In this document: one piece after another, positions 60,405 to 64,000 of the stretch
Layout: each line of letters starts with the position of its first letter
Position numbering within the stretch: the stretch's first letter is position 1
From: Colletotrichum lupini
Taxonomy: Eukaryota; Ascomycota; Sordariomycetes; Glomerellales; Glomerellaceae
Direction of reading: 5' to 3'
NCBI RefSeq assembly: GCF_023278565.1
Contig: NC_064675.1
Coordinates: forward strand, 1,612,001 to 1,676,000
Length of the DNA: 64,000 bases
Notes under the pieces: model-generated
Databases searched by the model: none
Told to the model about the DNA's origin: nothing
What the model saw: the letters and a program-made list of their open reading frames with translations, nothing else
Made by a program: the position numbers and the translations under genes

Positions 60405-60784
60405 GTTAGAGCACTCTATATAGAGTTGAAAGACAGGGTTTGGTGGTCTGGGAAATTATTAGACGTACACAGAAGACCCTTATTGGGGGACGACGAAGCG
60501 GGACGGGGAACGGAAATGACTTCGTAGTAATCCTTCCCCGCATGATCCATGCATACACGAATTCCGGGGAGCACGGCAGAGCTATATACGGGAGGGAGGA
60601 TTGTTGATTGGGTGTGAATACACGTATTCGATGTAACTTCGGTACACAGGGGGAACCTCCGCGACGGGAGCTATGTCTTGTGAAGACAATCTTAACGTGA
60701 CTTCAATTGAAAGTCTGCTTTGCGTACAATTACAGGTATCCTTCTACCCCAACGTCATCTTCATTTCCGTCAAGCGAGTCTTAC
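60405..60784. other. Intergenic region
   Basis: 380 bp between the TIR element and the 3' end of the mitochondrial membrane protein gene. It contains the 14-bp palindrome ACTCTATATAGAGT at about 60413-60426. No gene supported. Confidence 0.4.
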
Positions 60785-61342
60785 TCAATTGCTCGCCTGC
60801 AGCTGGTTCGGGTCCGTCTGCTTGCTCTTTATCCCCGCCAACCCCGTCTGCCGGTTTGCATCCCGTCCCGTCGTGTTCTCCAGATTCCGCTCGCTCGAGG
60901 GTTTGGGACCCAGGCCGGGCGTGATGGACGGCCCGCCGCCGCGGGTGACGGAGTCCGCGACGCCTGCTGCGCGGTCTGGGGCGCCGGTCAGGAAGGCGAA
61001 GGTGCCGCCCAGGGCTGCGGCGACGCCGAGGACGAGGTAGAGTGCACTTCTACGAGACCGATCGCGTTAGTTGTATGGACACCAAAGAGTGAATTGAAGC
61101 TGTGATGAAGGGCGGAAAAGAGTGAAGGCTTGCCTGTTGCTGATTTCATCTGGCTTGGTTCCCACCTTGGGGTTTGATGGGGACGGAGTCGGGCGGGACG
61201 GTGCTGAACCGGACGGGTTTATGGGGTTTGGTGCTGGGGGCTCCTTGACGGCGTAGCCCCGGCGGGGTGCGAGCTGTGCGGAGGTGCGGAGGATGGGGTT
61301 TCGGAGGGCCGATTGAAGGCGGAGAGCTCTTGATGATGACAT
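60785..61342 (-). CDS. Small mitochondrial membrane protein
   Basis: Spliced product 157 residues; exons 61134-61342 and 60785-61049. The N-terminus (MSSSRALRLQSALRNPILR..) is rich in Arg/Ser/Leu without acidic residues, followed by APRRGYAVKEPP: a mitochondrial presequence with a likely cleavage site near RRGYAV. A Pro/Ser-rich segment follows, then one membrane helix (ALYLVLGVAAALGGTFAFL) and a hydrophilic Gly/Thr-rich tail. The 84-bp intron fits a GC donor (AACAG then GCAAGC), branch ACTAAC and acceptor CGTAG; it joins DEISNR to SALYLVLG in phase 2. Without splicing the protein would end at about residue 91 before the helix. I do not recognise a named family. Confidence 0.75.
61050..61133 (-). 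other. Inferred GC-AG intron in mitochondrial protein gene
   Basis: The donor AG then GCAAGC matches the stringent consensus of GC donors. The branch CAACTAACG lies about 16 nt before the TAG acceptor. The nearest GT upstream (AAG then GTGGGA) gives the wrong phase. Confidence 0.75.
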
Positions 61343-62028
61343 GATTGGTTATGTGTGTTTTTAATCGTGTGTTGCCAACTGGGTGTTGGTTCTTAAACGA
61401 GATGTATAGGTGTTTTGGGGGTTCTTTTGGTTCTTTCCGGTTCTTTCCAATGTACAGCTGCGAGAATCAGTGAACACCTATGTTGGTTATGTGCTTTTGC
61501 ATCCCTTGGACGGCAATGTGGATTTGCGGTGTTATATGACCGTGGCGCGACATGGCGTTTTGGAGGTGCTCGGTTATGACGAGCGATGATGTCGATGATG
61601 CACCTTTCCGGGGCCCCTTTGTAAGGACGTAGGTGCATCCATCCCACTGCCAGCATCAGACGGTCTCAAGGCTCGTGTGATTCTACGGTCCAGGCACACC
61701 TCAGGCACAGATCTTTCCATTCCGACGCAGGAACTCGTCCAATGATGCATCAGGCTAGGTCGATGATTCATCAATGTTCATGATGTACCTTGCGGGTGGG
61801 GATATCAACATGTTAGCCCCTGGCAAGATCTGCAGTAGCCTAAGACCCTGAGCTGTCGCGGAATCAGCCGTCTGCTCTCGACTTTTCCTGCCCTCTGTGA
61901 TCCATTGATCAGAAATCAGTGCTAGGTATTACACAGTAGGGAGGTAGGCAGTATACCCGAATTCACCCAACCCATCTAGACATGAACTTGTCCCATGCTC
62001 TCTGCGGGGCACACCCGCCCACCCGCGT
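61343..62028. other. Intergenic region
   Basis: 686 bp: promoter of the mitochondrial protein gene and 3' region of the monooxygenase gene. No gene or repeat supported. Confidence 0.45.
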
Positions 62029-63429
62029 CTACCGGTTCCTCAACGCCGCGTGAATCCCGTTATACGTCCAGTTCAACCTCATCCGATCAAGCTGCGCCTG
62101 CGCCGACATATCCGTCACGTGCCTCGAGTTCTGCTGCACTTGCGACGCGCGCGGCCTGCGCACCGAGTCCCACGTTCGCAGCGCCAACGTGATGCTCTCC
62201 AGGTCATCGGCGCGGACACTCTCATGGAGAAGCAGCCGTAATCCTTCGGCGTCCTCGATCGCCTGTGTCGCGCCTTGGCCCTGGAACGGCGTCATCGGGT
62301 GCGCTGCGTCGCCGACGAGGACGGCGCAGCCGCGGGTGTAGGTTGGGAGCGGGTCTGCGTCCTTGACCTTGTAGAGGTGGATGTTTTGAGCGTTTCTTGA
62401 TGTGCTTGGTGTGAGCGACTCTCGTTTCATGTTTCTGATTGATTGTGAGGTGACGATGGAGGGATAAGACTTACTTCATAATCGCCAGCATCCACGGGGC
62501 AAAGTCGAAAAAGTGATCCAGCATCTCCTTCGCGCTCCCCTCGGCGTTCCAAGACGTGATGCTCTCCACCGAGAGCATGGCGTCGGGGATCCTCGCCACG
62601 ACGTTGAGTAGCGTCGTGTCACGGCAGGGATAAAAGATGATGTTGCGGTGCGTCTCGTCGTCGGCCGTCATCATGTTGAGAAAGTTGCTGTTGGACGGAT
62701 CTATCGCCGCCGGGTACCCTCCCAGGATATCCCTCGCCTTCTCAAGCGGGAACGTGAACCGGTAGAGTGAGGCACCCGGTGATACCATGTGAGATGGCCC
62801 GCCGAGGACAGCTTGTCGGACGAGGGAGTGAATGCCATCTGCGCCTAAGCATGTCCGTCAATTCCTGGATACCTGTGCAACAAGTCTGATATGGTCCCAT
62901 GCATGTGTGTAGTCTTACCAACAATCACATCGGCTGTTACCTCCTCCCCATTCTTCAACTTCACCTTCCCCTCCTCAACATCAACACCGACAACCTGAAC
63001 CCCCTCCACAACCGTAGCCGGCGGTCCCGAAATCCCCAACTTGGCCGCGTCCCCCGTCGCGAGCCTCAACAGCTCGTCCCGCAAGTCGCCGCGGTGCATC
63101 AGCAGCCACTCGCTCCCAAACGGCTCCGATACGCCCGTCATCTCCCGTAACAGATTCCCTTGCTTATCGTACGTCCTCGAGCCGGCGCAGATCGTGGCCT
63201 TGACGTTTTCAGGGCTGAATTGAAAGGCCTTTTTGAGCATCTTCGTGCCGTTGGGACCAAGGCCGATGCCGGCGCCGCACTCCGGGGCGGTTGCGGGGGA
63301 GGAGGAGGATGAGGTCGGATCGTCGCGGTCGTAGACTGTCACGTCGTGTTTTTGACGGAGGACGGCGGCGGCGGAGAGGCCTGCTATGCCGCCGCCTATG
63401 ACTATAACTCGTAGCTTGTTGCTTGTCAT
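62029..63429 (-). CDS. FAD-dependent monooxygenase (salicylate hydroxylase-like)
   Basis: Spliced product 415 residues; exons 62919-63429, 62475-62844 and 62029-62395, with introns of 74 and 79 bp, both GT..AG. A group A flavin monooxygenase: dinucleotide-binding GGGIAG (12-17) in VIVIGGGIAGLSAA, the DG motif in VGADGIHSLVRQAV completed by the first splice, and the second FAD motif GDAAHPMTPFQGQGA with Asp323. Such enzymes use NAD(P)H and O2 to hydroxylate aromatic acids; substrate unknown. RPRASQVQQNSR near the C-terminus is typical of the salicylate hydroxylase-like branch. No signal peptide, so cytosolic. The third exon boundary (acceptor TCAAG) has a weak branch site and is the least certain. 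Confidence 0.88.
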
Positions 63430-64000
63430 TATATCTGTCTCCCTTCTGTTTTATCTGTTTCACTGGATGGCATCGCGCTCTGGACGCGACGTTGAGAGGT
63501 TAACATGTGAGATTACATGACTACAGCTGAACAAAGAGTTCAATTGTCACCGCGGAATTCTATTCCTAATACAGTCGGCTTAGGTAGGAAACCTCTTTCC
63601 TGAGCAAACTTTGGCAGAGTTTTACTTGCTGAGACATCAAACGAAATTCTATTCATAGTTGCCGTTTCTTAGCCTGATGTTTGCCAAGAGGATGACAAAG
63701 GTTATTGAGGAATTGCGGTGCTCGAACTTGGCATGAAAACTCAAATGGGACCTGAGTTTGGCTCGAGGAGCGAATGAAATATAAGCCCGACGAGGCTCTT
63801 GTTGTTCCATACACGCAAGGTCCCTGTCGTGTTTCTAGTTGTTGAAATGAAGGGAACCTCGGGTCCGGGTAGCCCAGAGTTGGTGATGTCAGTTTGTGGT
63901 CTGAATGATGCTAGTGGTACGCTGTATCAGGGATCATATTCCGCCCGATCGGGAGCCGGCGCGGGCTAAACGTGTGCCGTCTGGGGGAGGTCGATCTCCG
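63430..64000. other. Right margin, no gene seen
   Basis: 571 bp upstream of the monooxygenase start; presumably its promoter. No open frame with a recognisable domain. Confidence 0.45.

Noticed and set aside
1..64000. tRNA, rRNA genes and CRISPR arrays
   Set aside because: No tRNA B-box/cloverleaf, 5S-like sequence or regularly spaced repeats were seen by eye; a covariance-model scan was not possible.

Overview
This is nuclear DNA of a filamentous ascomycete (Pezizomycotina, probably Sordariomycetes). The genes carry short 50-110 bp introns with GT..AG borders and CTAAC/CTGAC branch sites. The protein set is fungal: fluoride exporter, DNA ligase IV, BIM1-like copper-site protein, Clr5-domain gene, HAM1-like protein. 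Three long blocks are extremely AT-rich and nearly devoid of CpA/TpG, the mark of repeat-induced point mutation (RIP). No species can be named from sequence alone.

Layout. 1-2387: no recognisable gene. 2388-3974: MFS transporter (-). 4023-11036: RIP-mutated Ty1/Copia element (-), 202-bp LTRs, 5-bp target duplication. 13269-14696: FEX-type fluoride exporter (-). 15659-16495: uracil phosphoribosyltransferase (+). 16720-19768: DNA ligase IV (-). 20346-21370: BIM1-like membrane protein (-). About 3.9 kb without genes. 25225-26376: secreted nucleoside hydrolase (-), divergent from an MFS transporter at 27408-29106 (+). 29965-31632: secreted M14 zinc carboxypeptidase (+), convergent with a luciferase-domain protein at 31738-32681 (-). 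33261-34395: orphan protein with an HExxH motif and a Gly/Ala-rich hydrophobic tail (-). 35053-44386: a Clr5-domain gene cut in two by a second copy of the Copia family (35762-42611, +). 44829-46580: APH/AIM9-like kinase-fold protein (+). About 4.2 kb without genes. 50757-53539: HAM1-like protein (+). 53844-54966: short-chain dehydrogenase (-). 55483-60402: RIP-degraded terminal-inverted-repeat element with TA target duplication. 60785-61342: small mitochondrial membrane protein (-). 62029-63429: FAD monooxygenase (-).

How it fits together. The genes look like ordinary single-copy housekeeping and secreted-enzyme genes, not a biosynthetic cluster. The Copia pair lies in opposite orientations around a 24.7-kb gene-rich segment. 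One copy lies 48 bp in front of an MFS start codon; the other sits inside an exon. Exon structures were worked out from splice sites and frame continuity. Two introns appear to use GC donors. Nucleoside hydrolase and uracil phosphoribosyltransferase both belong to nucleoside/base salvage, but they lie 9 kb apart and are not evidently co-regulated.
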